A DNA stretch of 64,000 bases from Methylocella silvestris (GTDB lineage Bacteria; Pseudomonadota; Alphaproteobacteria; Rhizobiales; Beijerinckiaceae): positions 62,001-126,000 of the forward strand of contig NZ_PDZR01000009.1 in NCBI RefSeq assembly GCF_002891535.1. Direction: 5' to 3'. A program made the position numbers and the translations under genes. Positions 46,376 through 55,122 of this stretch are shown piece after piece. The notes under the pieces are model-generated. The model saw only the letters and a list, made by a program, of their open reading frames with translations. It ran no database searches and had not been told where the DNA came from. The stretch's first letter is position 1, and each line of letters starts with the position of its first letter.

Positions 46376-47287
46376 TCACGGCCTCGCCTCTTTCAGCCCG
46401 GCCTCGACGTCAAGGTTCAGCACGGATCGCAACAGCCCGCCGGCCATGGGCGACGGCGGCTGCCGATCGAGAAGGACGAGGCCGATCATCTGGCTATGGA
46501 CTGGCTCGACGAGATCGAGCGCGATGAGGTCCGGCGCCGCGCCAAACACATAAAAGAAACTATGCGGCACGATGCTCGCCCATTCGCCGTGGCGCAGATG
46601 CGAGCAGACGCCAAGGAACGAGTTGGTCACGATTTTCGGACTGACCGTGACGCCGATCGATTTGGCGAGCTTGTCGATGATGCGCCGGTTTTGCATGTCG
46701 TCGCTGAGCAGGCACAAGGGCTTGCTGGCGGCCTCCTTCCAGGCGATTGCTGCACGCGCGGCGAGCGCAGGCGTGCGCCTGGCGACGAAGACGTAGCGCT
46801 CGCGGTAGAGCGGGATCTGGCGAAGATTTTCCAGCGGCTCGTTTTCGAGATAGGTCGCGCCGCCGTCGATCTCGAAGGCGTGCAGCATGCGCTCGATTTC
46901 GCGCGAAGTCATCGAACGGACTTCAACCGTCGCCGCCGGATGGGTCCGCGCGAAACGCGACGTCACGAAGGAGATCGCCGGCATCGCCGCCGGAATGACG
47001 CCGAGGCGCAGGGTTCCCGTGAGCGCCCGCCCCGCGCCGCTGATATCGTCGCGCAGACTGTTGTAGTCGGTGACGATCTGGCGTCCCCACATCAGGACTT
47101 TTTCGCCTTCGGCCGTGAGGCCGATGAAGCGCGGGCTTCTTATGACGAGCTGAACGCCGAGCGCCTGCTCGAGCTTGCGAATGGCCGCCGACAAAGTGGG
47201 CTGCGCAATGTTGCAGAGCTGCGCGGCGCGCGCGAAATGTCGCTCCCGCGCGAGCGTGACGAAATAGGACAAATGGCGAACCAGCAT
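46376..47287 (-). CDS. LysR family regulator, probably of fdh
   Basis: A 303-aa regulator. The winged helix-turn-helix is at residues 1-60 (LSYFVTLARERHFARAAQLC, then NIAQPTLSAAIRKLEQALG). The effector domain begins near 90 with TGTLRLGVIPAAMPAISFV; DGGATYLENEPLENLRQIPL suggests a small-anion or acid effector, but this is not determinable. The gene precedes fdh on the same strand by 251 bases and is divergent from the glutathione peroxidase gene. Confidence 0.92.
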   Translation of the reverse strand: MLVRHLSYFVTLARERHFARAAQLCNIAQPTLSAAIRKLEQALGVQLVIRSPRFIGLTAEGEKVLMWGRQIVTDYNSLRDDISGAGRALTGTLRLGVIPAAMPAISFVTSRFARTHPAATVEVRSMTSREIERMLHAFEIDGGATYLENEPLENLRQIPLYRERYVFVARRTPALAARAAIAWKEAASKPLCLLSDDMQNRRIIDKLAKSIGVTVSPKIVTNSFLGVCSHLRHGEWASIVPHSFFYVFGAAPDLIALDLVEPVHSQMIGLVLLDRQPPSPMAGGLLRSVLNLDVEAGLKEARP

Positions 47288-47480
47288 TTTCGGCGTCCGG
47301 GGCGGTCAAGCATTTCATCTATTCCCCATAGGATATAGCTTGAGCGCCTGCGCGTCGATCCGCCGCGAGAGCGCATTTGCGCCGCGTCGCTTCCATCGGT
47401 CAGGAAGCCCTTGCCTCGGCCGCGCCGCAGATGTCTTTAGGATCGCCGCAGCCGCAGCGGCAATCGGGAAGGACGAATTG

Positions 47481-47957
47481 ATGAACGCCTATGATTATTC
47501 GCTTCGGACGATCGACGGCGACGCCTTGCCGCTCGAAACCTTCAGGGGCAAGGCCGTGCTTCTGGTCAATACAGCCTCGGCTTGCGGACTGACGCCGCAA
47601 TATGAAGCGCTGGAAGAACTTTACCGCAAATATCAGGGCCGCGGGCTTGTGGTGCTCGGCGTGCCGTCGAATGATTTCGGCGGCCAGGAGCCGGGTACGG
47701 AAGCTGAGATCAAGCAATTCTGCGCGCTGAAATTCAACATCGAATTCCCGCTCGCCGCCAAGGAAAAGGTGGCGGGCGCCGCGGCGCATCCGCTCTACCG
47801 CGCAATCGCCGGCGAGCTCGGGGACGCCGCTGCGCCGAAATGGAACTTCCACAAATATCTGATCGGGCGCGACGGCGCGCTCAAGGCCTCGTTCGGATCG
47901 CGAACGGTTCCCGACGCGCCGGAGATCGTCGCCGCCATCGAAGCGGCGCTGGCCTGA
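47481..47957 (+). CDS. Glutathione peroxidase (Cys type)
   Basis: A 158-aa thiol peroxidase that reduces hydroperoxides. The catalytic set is Cys35 (NTASACGLTPQY), Gln69 (FGGQEPG), Trp121 and Asn122 (PKWNFHKYLI); Cys81 (FCALKF) is the usual resolving Cys, so thioredoxin may be the real reductant. No signal peptide. The start is ATG 47481; the long upstream in-frame extension has no conserved content. It converges on the dodecin gene with a 9-base gap. Confidence 0.94.
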   Translation: MNAYDYSLRTIDGDALPLETFRGKAVLLVNTASACGLTPQYEALEELYRKYQGRGLVVLGVPSNDFGGQEPGTEAEIKQFCALKFNIEFPLAAKEKVAGAAAHPLYRAIAGELGDAAAPKWNFHKYLIGRDGALKASFGSRTVPDAPEIVAAIEAALA

Positions 47958-47966
47958 GCGGCGGCG

Positions 47967-48173
47967 TCAGTCGAGCGTGAAGCCGACCTTCAGCGTCACC
48001 TGAAAATGATGCACCTTGCCGTCTTCGATATGACCCCGCGTCTCCACCACCTCGAACCAGCGCAGGTTCCGCAGGGTGCCGCTGGCGCGGGCGATCGCGT
48101 TCCTGATCGCCTCGTCCGTCGAGAGGGGCGAGGAGCCAACAAGTTCAACCACCTTATAGACATGATCTGACAT
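47967..48173 (-). CDS. Dodecin (flavin-binding dodecamer)
   Basis: A 68-aa protein of the dodecin family, small hollow dodecamers that store or buffer FMN, FAD or riboflavin. [19 protein letters not shown], then [16 protein letters not shown] (the Trp stacks on flavin) and [15 protein letters not shown] cover the full length. AAAGGGAC precedes the ATG. It is a single-gene unit. Confidence 0.95.
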   Translation of the reverse strand: MSDHVYKVVELVGSSPLSTDEAIRNAIARASGTLRNLRWFEVVETRGHIEDGKVHHFQVTLKVGFTLD

Positions 48174-48287
48174 ATTTAGTCCCTTTTCCTTTTTGATTAG
48201 ACCGCGCGGGCAAACCGGCCGCGCTCAAGCTCTCGACCCATGATTACGGAGCATGAAGTCGGTCTGCAAGTCTGCAACGTTTCGGCG

Positions 48288-50072
48288 TCATGCTCGGCTC
48301 CCGTCGAGCGCCGCCAGCGCTGGATCGCCCTCCGCCTCCAGCCGCTGCAACTCGCGCCGCGCCCACTCATAAGAGGTTTCAAACACTTCATCGAAGCGCG
48401 ACCAGTCGAGAAAACTCGATCCCGCGGAAGGAGGCGGCGACAGAATGAGATCCTCGCGCCCGCGCGCAAAACAATCCTGACGCGCATTGCTGAACACCGA
48501 TTTCTGGATGACGCTGATTGGGCCAGGACAGGGCGGCAGATTGCGCCGCAACGGGGTGAGATAGGCAAGCGCCAGCTCCAGCCGGCCAGGAAGGCGGTCA
48601 TAATCGACATCGAGGGGAAGCGATGGGGGCAGGCCGAGCGAAACGACGACATTGGGGCCGGATTTCAGCGAGGCCATGGGCTCGAGCGGCACATTATCGG
48701 CGATCGCTCCATCGACCAGCATGGCGCCCTCCCTGGTGATGACAGGCGGCAGCACGCCCGGAATCGAACTCGACGCCCGCACCGCCCGCCAGACGGGACC
48801 CGTGCGCAAAAGCTGCATCCTGTTCATCGACAGATCGGTGGCGATGGCGAAAAACGGCTTCCAGACGTCTTCGATCTCGGTTTCGCCATAGCGGCGTTTC
48901 AGCGCCTCATCGAAGGGGCGATGATCGAGCAGCGAATAGCGCGGAATGGTCATTTTCCGCAGCGCGCGGCTTTCGATGAAAATATGGCGAACCCCGCTCA
49001 GCACCTCCTGCGGGCCGCGCAGCAGCGCAAAGGCCGCCGCCATGCCGGAGCCGACGCTCGAGCCGCCGAACATGTCGAATGACAGCCCGCGCTCGCAAAG
49101 CGCCTTGTAGACGCCGATATGCGCGACGCCGAATGCGCCGCCCCCGCCCGCAACGAAGCCGATCGCGCGGCCGGTGAGAAAGCGCGCGAGGCTGGCGAAA
49201 TCCTGGCCGTCCTCCAGCGAAACATGATGGACCATGCCGATGTCGCGATCCTCCAGCCATCGCCGCGTTCCGGTCACGGCGCCGCGCCGGCGCAGATGCA
49301 GGCGCACGAGCCGGCGCCGCGCAGGCGGAATCAGCTCAAAGGCGAAGGCCTCGATCTCGTTTCGCGGCTGCGGCTCGTCGCCGTCGACGACGACCACGAG
49401 TTCGTCGGCAAGCCGCAGGCGGGCGCGGGTCCATTCGGTCAGCGTCTCGTCGGCGAGATAGACGGCGATCGGCGACGGCGGCTCGAAACCCACGTCCGTG
49501 ACGCTGGTGACAAGACGCGCCCGCGCTGAACCTCCGAGCGCGGCGGCGAGTCGCTCAAAAAACAGCGGCGGGATCGCGCCGCTCCCGCCCCTCACGATGG
49601 CGATTTCGCTCGCCGGGGCGAGCTTGGGCAGATGCAGCATGTTGCGCGTCGTGGCGTCGAGCCGTTTCGCCAGCCATTCGATCAGCGTGCGCTCAACCCC
49701 GGGCGCCAGCGCCTTGATGCGCTCGAAGGCGACATAGTCGATCTCGATCACGGTCGAAGGGCGGAGCGCTAGAACGCTCGCGCGGCGGCGCCCGCCCGCG
49801 AAAAAGGCGATCTCGCCGATCGGCTGGCCGGGCCCGATCTCGGCGACGATCTGATCGCGCTCGGCGACGCGCGCCTCGAACCGGCCCGAAAGGACGAGAT
49901 AGAAAGCGAAGGCGTCGTCGCCTTCCTTCAAAAGAAGCTCGCCGCGCGCAAGCTCGCGCGCGCGCAGCCGGCCGGCGATCAGGGCCAGGCTTTTGTCGGA
50001 CAGATCACGGAACAGCTCGAGACCGCGCAAAGCCGCGATCTGTTCCGACGCCACGGTTGCCTGGTCCGGCAT
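48288..50072 (-). CDS. cNMP-binding domain fused to patatin-like phospholipase
   Basis: A 594-aa protein of the neuropathy-target-esterase type. The N-terminal cyclic-nucleotide domain (residues 15-140; GQPIGEIAFFAGGRRRASVL) is joined by a linker domain to a patatin domain (300-510). The oxyanion hole is GGGGAFG at 309-315, the nucleophile Ser339 in GSSVG (337-341), and its partner Asp454 in VDGAIADN. It lacks membrane helices. It is expected to be a lysophospholipase. AGGAGG supports ATG 50072. It is divergent from the GH94 gene. Confidence 0.92.
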   Translation of the reverse strand: MPDQATVASEQIAALRGLELFRDLSDKSLALIAGRLRARELARGELLLKEGDDAFAFYLVLSGRFEARVAERDQIVAEIGPGQPIGEIAFFAGGRRRASVLALRPSTVIEIDYVAFERIKALAPGVERTLIEWLAKRLDATTRNMLHLPKLAPASEIAIVRGGSGAIPPLFFERLAAALGGSARARLVTSVTDVGFEPPSPIAVYLADETLTEWTRARLRLADELVVVVDGDEPQPRNEIEAFAFELIPPARRRLVRLHLRRRGAVTGTRRWLEDRDIGMVHHVSLEDGQDFASLARFLTGRAIGFVAGGGGAFGVAHIGVYKALCERGLSFDMFGGSSVGSGMAAAFALLRGPQEVLSGVRHIFIESRALRKMTIPRYSLLDHRPFDEALKRRYGETEIEDVWKPFFAIATDLSMNRMQLLRTGPVWRAVRASSSIPGVLPPVITREGAMLVDGAIADNVPLEPMASLKSGPNVVVSLGLPPSLPLDVDYDRLPGRLELALAYLTPLRRNLPPCPGPISVIQKSVFSNARQDCFARGREDLILSPPPSAGSSFLDWSRFDEVFETSYEWARRELQRLEAEGDPALAALDGSRA

Positions 50073-50247
50073 CGCCGCCTCCTTGTGGAGCGCCGGTCCC
50101 TTCGCGGGATCTTTGCGCCTTGAAGCAGCATACGTCGATTTGCGATGAAGGTTCCATTTTTTCGGTTGCGGGCCGCTGCGATACGCCGCCATTCTGGGCC
50201 TCCGCTCTTTGATTCCCTCCTAAAAAACAGCCAAGACTGAGATGTGA

Positions 50248-53200
50248 ATGACCGGCTTTGAAGCGCGCAACTGGACGACGCCGCGCGATGAGAACCTTGG
50301 CCTTCGGCGAATTTCCAACGCTTGCGGCCTGTCCGTCGCGGCGCTGCCCAATGGTTCATTGTTCGCGATCGAGCACCAAGGCGCCGGCGCGCCGATCCTC
50401 GTCAATCAGACGCTTGGCTCGCCGATCGCCGGCGCGATCGCCCGGATCTATCTGCGGATAGAGGCTGAAAAGCCGATCGAGATGACCGGGCCGGGCGCGG
50501 CGATGTTCGGGCAAGGCGCTGACCGGTTCGTCTGGAGCAGTCAATCGCATGGGATTCTTTGCCGCGTCACGCTGTTTTTGCAGCCGGACGCCAGCGCCTG
50601 GATCTGGCGCCTCGATGTCGAAAATCGCGGCGGCGCGCCGCGCGCGATGGATGCGGTCCTGATCCAGGACATCGGCCTTGGGCCGCGCGGATTCCTCATG
50701 AACAATGAGGCCTATGTCTCGCAATATGTCGATCATTTCATAAGCTTTCACGAGCGCTTCGGCCCTGTTGTGATGAGCCGTCAGAATCTTGCGCAGGACG
50801 GATTGTGTCCCTTCGCCATGCATGGATGTTTTGACGGCGCCGCCGGCTTTACAACAGACGGCAAGCAGCTGTTCGGCCCCGCGTTCCGCGACTCCGACGT
50901 CTTCTGCTTTCCCTACGGGGCCGACCTGCCGAACCGGCGGCTGCAACATGAGATGGCCTGCGTCGCGATCCAGTCGCCGCAGCTGCGGCTTGGTCCCGGC
51001 GCGCATGGTTCGCAAACATTTTTCGGGCTGTTCGCTGCCGATCAGCCGCAGTCCTCGAGCGAGGCAGACCTCGCGCGCATTGACGTGATCGACTGGCGTG
51101 ACGGTGATTTCTCCGTGGCGCCGCCGATGGCGCGCCCGGCGCGGAGTATGGTAGAGGCCGCGCCTGTCGCGATCGCCGGCGCTCTCGACGACGCCGCGAT
51201 CGACGCACTTTACCCGGACCGCTTCGAGGAGGAGTGGATCGACGGCCGGCTGATGTCTTTCTTCATGCCGGACGGACCGCATAACCGGCATGTTGTGTTG
51301 CGTGACAAGGAACGGCTCGTTACGCGCCGCCATGGCGCGCTGATGCGCTCCGGCGCCGCCATGCTGCCGGATGATTCGACGCTTTGCGCGACGGCCTGGA
51401 TGCATGGCGTTTTCGCGGCGCAGCTGACGATCGGCAACACCTCCTTCCACAAGCTGTTTTCGGTCTCGCGCGATCCCTATAATGTCACGCGGGGCAGCGG
51501 CTTGCGCATGCTCGCCGAGATTGACGGATGCTGGCGCCTGCTGACAACGCCGTCCGCGTTCGAGATCGGTCTCAACGACTGCCGCTGGGTCTACAAAATC
51601 GGCGCGCGAACAATCACTGTGTCCGCGACGGTTTCGGGCGAAGATCCGGCGATGGTTTTTGCGCTCGATAACGAAGGCGAGCCCTGCCGCTTTCTGGTTT
51701 TCGGCCATCTCGCGCTCGGCGAACGTGAATATGACCATCACAGCCCGGTCCAAGTCGCCCCCGCGTCGATGCGCGTGACGCTGCGCCCGGATCCCGACTG
51801 GCTGTGGGGCCAGCGCTATCCTGAAGCCGCCTATCATATCGTCAGCCCCGAGCCTGCCGATATCGAGGCGATCGGCGGCGACGAATTATTATATGAGGAT
51901 TCCGATCAACGCGACGGCTCCTGCGTCGCGCTCCGCACCAGAGCGGTGAATACCTTCTCCTTCGCTGTCGTCGGCTCGATGACGAGCGCCGCCGAGGCCG
52001 AAGTTCTTGCCGAAAAATACGCGCGCCAGGTTTCGCGCGAGGAGCTTCTCGAGCCCGCGCAAAAGTTTTGGCGCCATGTTACTCGCGGCGCGCGCGTCCG
52101 GGGCGATCGCGCACTGGATACGCTGATCCCGTGGCTTGCGCATGACGCGATGATCCACCTCACCGTTCCGCACGGGCTCGAACAATATACCGGCGCGGCG
52201 TGGGGCGTGCGCGACGTCTGCCAGGGTCCCGTCGAGCTGTTGCTGGCGCTGCGTCATGACGAACCGGTCAAGGAGATTTTGCGGCTTGTCTTCGCCCAGC
52301 AATATCAGGAAACCGGCGACTGGCCGCAATGGTTCATGCTCGACCCTTATGCGATCATTCAGGATCGCGTCAGCCATGGCGATGTGATCATATGGCCGCT
52401 GAAAGCCGTCAACGACTACATCGAGGCGACCGGCGATTTCGCCTTCCTTGACGAGCATATCGTGTGGCGCGGCAGGGAGGATCTCGAGCGCACCCCACAC
52501 AAGGACAGCGTCCTCCGCCATATCGAGAAACTGATCGAAACTATTCGCACGCGCTTCGTGCCGGGAACGGATCTCATCTCCTACGGCCACGGCGACTGGA
52601 ACGATTCGCTACAGCCCGTCGATCCGAAAATGCGCGACATCATGGCGTCAAGCTGGACGGTCAGCCTGCTCTATCAACAGCTGCGCCGCTACGCCGTCAT
52701 CCTTCAAAAATCCGCGCGCGCGGGAGAGGCCGCCGCGCTCGAAGAGCTTGCCGACGCCATCAGGGCCGACTTCAACGCGTTGCTGATCCGCGATGGAATT
52801 GTCGCCGGCTATGGCGTGTTCGAGCCGGGCGAGGCCGCCCCGGAATTACTGTTGCATCCGAGCGACGCCCGCACCGGCCTGCATTATTCGTTGCTGCCGA
52901 TGACGCGCTCGATGATCGGCGATCTGTTTACGCCAGCTCAGGCGGAACATCATCTGCGCCTTATCAACGACCACCTTCTTTTTGCCGACGGCGCGCGGCT
53001 GATGGACCGCCCCGTTCCCTATCACGGCGGTCCGCAGAGTATTTTCCGCCGCGCCGAATCGGCGAGTTTTTTTGGCCGCGAAATCGGGCTCATGTATGTG
53101 CATTCCCATCTGCGCTTCGGCGAGGCGCTGGCCTGCCGCGGCGATCTTGACGGGCTTTCCGACGCGCTTGGCGCGGTAAATCCCGTCTCGATCTGCGACA

Positions 53201-53478
53201 GGCTTGAAAACGCCCTGCCGCGCCAGCGCAACGCCTTCTTCTCCAGCAGCGATGCGGCCTTTGGCGACCGCGCCTCGGCCAGCGCGGAGTGGGACCGCCT
53301 CAGGCGCGGCGAGATCGGGCTCGAAGGCGGCTGGCGGATCTATTCCAGCGGGCCGGGCATCTTCATCAATCTGATGATCCGCCACGGTTTCGGGCGCCAG
53401 CGGCTTTGGGGACGCGCGACGCCGCAAAAGGGCTGGAGCCACGCGACGCTCGAATGGGATCTGGAGCCACAGTCCTAG
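50248..53478 (+). CDS. GH94-family phosphorylase, 1,2-beta-oligoglucan phosphorylase-like
   Basis: A 1076-aa cytoplasmic protein. The C-terminal (alpha/alpha)6 barrel has LEQYTGAAWGVRDVCQGPVE near residues 645-664 and GHGDWNDSL at 781-789, where Asp783 is the candidate general acid of GH94 phosphorylases. The N-terminal 600 residues are beta-sandwich-like. Its size fits 1,2-beta-oligoglucan phosphorylase (about 1100 aa) and exceeds cellobiose phosphorylase (about 800 aa). No glycosyltransferase or membrane part is present, so it is not a whole cyclic-glucan synthase. Likely role: phosphorolysis of beta-1,2-glucan oligosaccharides to glucose 1-phosphate; exact linkage unproven. Confidence 0.82.
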   Translation: MTGFEARNWTTPRDENLGLRRISNACGLSVAALPNGSLFAIEHQGAGAPILVNQTLGSPIAGAIARIYLRIEAEKPIEMTGPGAAMFGQGADRFVWSSQSHGILCRVTLFLQPDASAWIWRLDVENRGGAPRAMDAVLIQDIGLGPRGFLMNNEAYVSQYVDHFISFHERFGPVVMSRQNLAQDGLCPFAMHGCFDGAAGFTTDGKQLFGPAFRDSDVFCFPYGADLPNRRLQHEMACVAIQSPQLRLGPGAHGSQTFFGLFAADQPQSSSEADLARIDVIDWRDGDFSVAPPMARPARSMVEAAPVAIAGALDDAAIDALYPDRFEEEWIDGRLMSFFMPDGPHNRHVVLRDKERLVTRRHGALMRSGAAMLPDDSTLCATAWMHGVFAAQLTIGNTSFHKLFSVSRDPYNVTRGSGLRMLAEIDGCWRLLTTPSAFEIGLNDCRWVYKIGARTITVSATVSGEDPAMVFALDNEGEPCRFLVFGHLALGEREYDHHSPVQVAPASMRVTLRPDPDWLWGQRYPEAAYHIVSPEPADIEAIGGDELLYEDSDQRDGSCVALRTRAVNTFSFAVVGSMTSAAEAEVLAEKYARQVSREELLEPAQKFWRHVTRGARVRGDRALDTLIPWLAHDAMIHLTVPHGLEQYTGAAWGVRDVCQGPVELLLALRHDEPVKEILRLVFAQQYQETGDWPQWFMLDPYAIIQDRVSHGDVIIWPLKAVNDYIEATGDFAFLDEHIVWRGREDLERTPHKDSVLRHIEKLIETIRTRFVPGTDLISYGHGDWNDSLQPVDPKMRDIMASSWTVSLLYQQLRRYAVILQKSARAGEAAALEELADAIRADFNALLIRDGIVAGYGVFEPGEAAPELLLHPSDARTGLHYSLLPMTRSMIGDLFTPAQAEHHLRLINDHLLFADGARLMDRPVPYHGGPQSIFRRAESASFFGREIGLMYVHSHLRFGEALACRGDLDGLSDALGAVNPVSICDRLENALPRQRNAFFSSSDAAFGDRASASAEWDRLRRGEIGLEGGWRIYSSGPGIFINLMIRHGFGRQRLWGRATPQKGWSHATLEWDLEPQS

Positions 53479-53877
53479 ATTTGCGCGTCAGACATGTATG
53501 ACGCCATTCAGGGCGAGAGATGTAAAGCCCCCCTCCAAATTGGGCGAATAGGATTGGTTCGGGGCCCTTAACTCGCGGCCGGACATCAAAGTCGATTACA
53601 CCGCGCCGCACGCCTGGCGCAGCACCAACCCGGCTTTCCCGATGAATATGGGAATCAAGGTCACGGAAACGCTGCAGACGATTCTGCCGATGTTCGAGGA
53701 GCGCACCTGCCCGCAGACGATGGTGAAAATCCCCTCCACCCTCGACATGCCGCAGGTTCTGACGGCCGCTCTCTCCACGCCAGCGCCGGATAGGACCTGG
53801 CCGGGAGCGATTTCGCCCGCAGTCGCCCCTTAATGGTTGATCCGCGGGCGAAAAGGAACACGGCGACTGACGCCGCC
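53479..53877. other. Intergenic stretch with possible gene remnant
   Basis: 399 bases between the convergent GH94 and YCII genes. An open plus-strand frame runs 53552-53833 without a usable start until ATG 53642. It reads DWFGALNSRPDIKVDYTAPH, WRSTNPAFPMNMGIKV and IPSTLDMPQVL, which looks like real protein. No ribosome site is seen. It could be a fragment of a lost gene; the family was not recognised. Confidence 0.35.
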
Positions 53878-54300
53878 TCAGCGGCCGGCCAGTTTATCGC
53901 GGAGCCGGTCTTCCTGCTCCCCGAGTTCCGGCGTCAGCGCCTCGCCGAAGTCGGCGGCCTCAAACAGCGGGCGAATTTCGATCACGCTCGGGCCGGGCAT
54001 CGGGTTGGGACAGCGCTTCACCCATTCGACCGCCTCGGCGACGTCCTTGACCTGCCAGAGCCAGAAGCCGGCGATCACCTCGCGGGTCTCGGCAAAAGGC
54101 CCGTCCGTGACGATACGGCTCGCGCCGTCGAAAGCGACGCGCTTGCCCTTCGCCGACGGCTTTAGACCCTCGCCGGCCAGCATCACGCCGGCGGCGACCA
54201 ATTCTTCGTTGAACTTGCCCATCGCTTCAAGGAGCGCGGTTTCGGGCATGATCCCCGCCTCGCTGTCTTTCGTCGCCTTCACCAAAACCATAACGCGCAT
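53878..54300 (-). CDS. YCII-related (DGPF-type) protein
   Basis: A 140-aa protein starting MRVMVLVKATKDSEAG with KRVAFDGASRIVTDGPFAET and VIAGFWLWQVKDVAEAVEW, the signature of the YCII/DGPF domain family (ferredoxin-like fold; function unsettled, sometimes partnered with extracytoplasmic sigma factors). The last 25 residues (EALTPELGEQEDRLRDKLAG) are a charged tail. GGGAGG precedes ATG 54300. It lies 119 bases downstream of the HxlR gene on the same strand; no sigma factor is adjacent. Confidence 0.85.
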   Translation of the reverse strand: MRVMVLVKATKDSEAGIMPETALLEAMGKFNEELVAAGVMLAGEGLKPSAKGKRVAFDGASRIVTDGPFAETREVIAGFWLWQVKDVAEAVEWVKRCPNPMPGPSVIEIRPLFEAADFGEALTPELGEQEDRLRDKLAGR

Positions 54301-54419
54301 CGCCTGCCTCCCCTGATCCGCGAAGGCCGAGCCGACCCTGCTGATCATACGACGAATGAGCGGCGGCGGGATCGACATCCCGCCAAAAACTTTCTTCAAA
54401 AGGGAGGCGGGCCGGGATC

Positions 54420-54938
54420 TTAGCGCTTGACCCGGCGCGGCGCGGGCGCTGACGCCTCATGTTTTTCGGCGTAGCGCTCGCACATCGCCGCGCTCGCCGC
54501 CGGCCCCGGGGCAAGCTTCAGCCGCTTTCCGGCCAAGGGCTCGCCGGTCGCGCGATCGACGAGCACGGGATCGAGCGTGCGGCCGGTGTCGAGATCGACG
54601 ATCTGCAGCGCCTCGCCCTCCGGCGCGAAATGGCGATTGCCATAGTCCAGCAAAGCGAGAATCACGGGAAAAAAATCGCGGCCACGATCGGTCAGCACAT
54701 ATTCATAGCGCTTCGGCCGCTCCTTATAGAGCCGGCGTTCGAGCAGCCCATCCTCGACCAGCGTGCGCAGCCGCCGAGTCAGCATGTTGGGGGCGATCTT
54801 GAGGCTCGCCTCGAAGGCGTCGAAGCGTGTGACGCCGTTGATGGCGTCGCGCAGAATCAGCATGCTCCACCATTCGCCGACTCTTTCGAGACTGCGCGCG
54901 ATCGGGCATTCCATGGCTTCAAAGCTCTTGCGACGCAT
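54420..54938 (-). CDS. HxlR family transcriptional regulator
   Basis: A 172-aa regulator with the winged helix of HxlR (residues 8-100): CPIARSLERVGEWWSMLILR, FDAFEASLKIAPNMLTRRLR and YKERPKRYEYVLTDRGRDFF. HxlR proteins respond to aldehydes, quinones or disulfide stress in known cases. The start at ATG 54938 covers the conserved domain; longer in-frame starts (55010, 55049) would include a perfect inverted repeat. The C-terminal extension (APAPRRVKR) is basic. It stands between the YCII and iorB genes on the same strand. Confidence 0.9.
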   Translation of the reverse strand: MRRKSFEAMECPIARSLERVGEWWSMLILRDAINGVTRFDAFEASLKIAPNMLTRRLRTLVEDGLLERRLYKERPKRYEYVLTDRGRDFFPVILALLDYGNRHFAPEGEALQIVDLDTGRTLDPVLVDRATGEPLAGKRLKLAPGPAASAAMCERYAEKHEASAPAPRRVKR

Positions 54939-54957
54939 GGCAGTTACAAAAGCGGCC

Positions 54958-54992
54958 GGAGCGTCCGAGCAACTCGCGCTCTCGGACGCTCC
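54958..54992. promoter_or_regulatory. Perfect inverted repeat upstream of hxlR
   Basis: GGAGCGTCCGAG / CTCGGACGCTCC with an 11-base spacer, 20-54 bases before the ATG at 54938 on the minus strand. It may be an autoregulatory operator or a leader hairpin; it could also terminate read-through from iorB. Confidence 0.5.
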
Positions 54993-55122
54993 GATCTTGT
55001 GAGGGCGCATGACGCCCGGATTAAAGCCAGCAGCTTCTTTCGAGGTCATGCTGCAAATCGCGCCTTTTTCGCAAGCCCAGCCGCCGAACATTTTCGCGTG
55101 ACAAGCGCACGCAAATTTCCGG

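Noticed and set aside
46215-46553. Short plus-strand open frame between fdh and lysR
   Set aside because: It overlaps the conserved end of lysR and lacks a ribosome site; the region is better explained as regulatory DNA.
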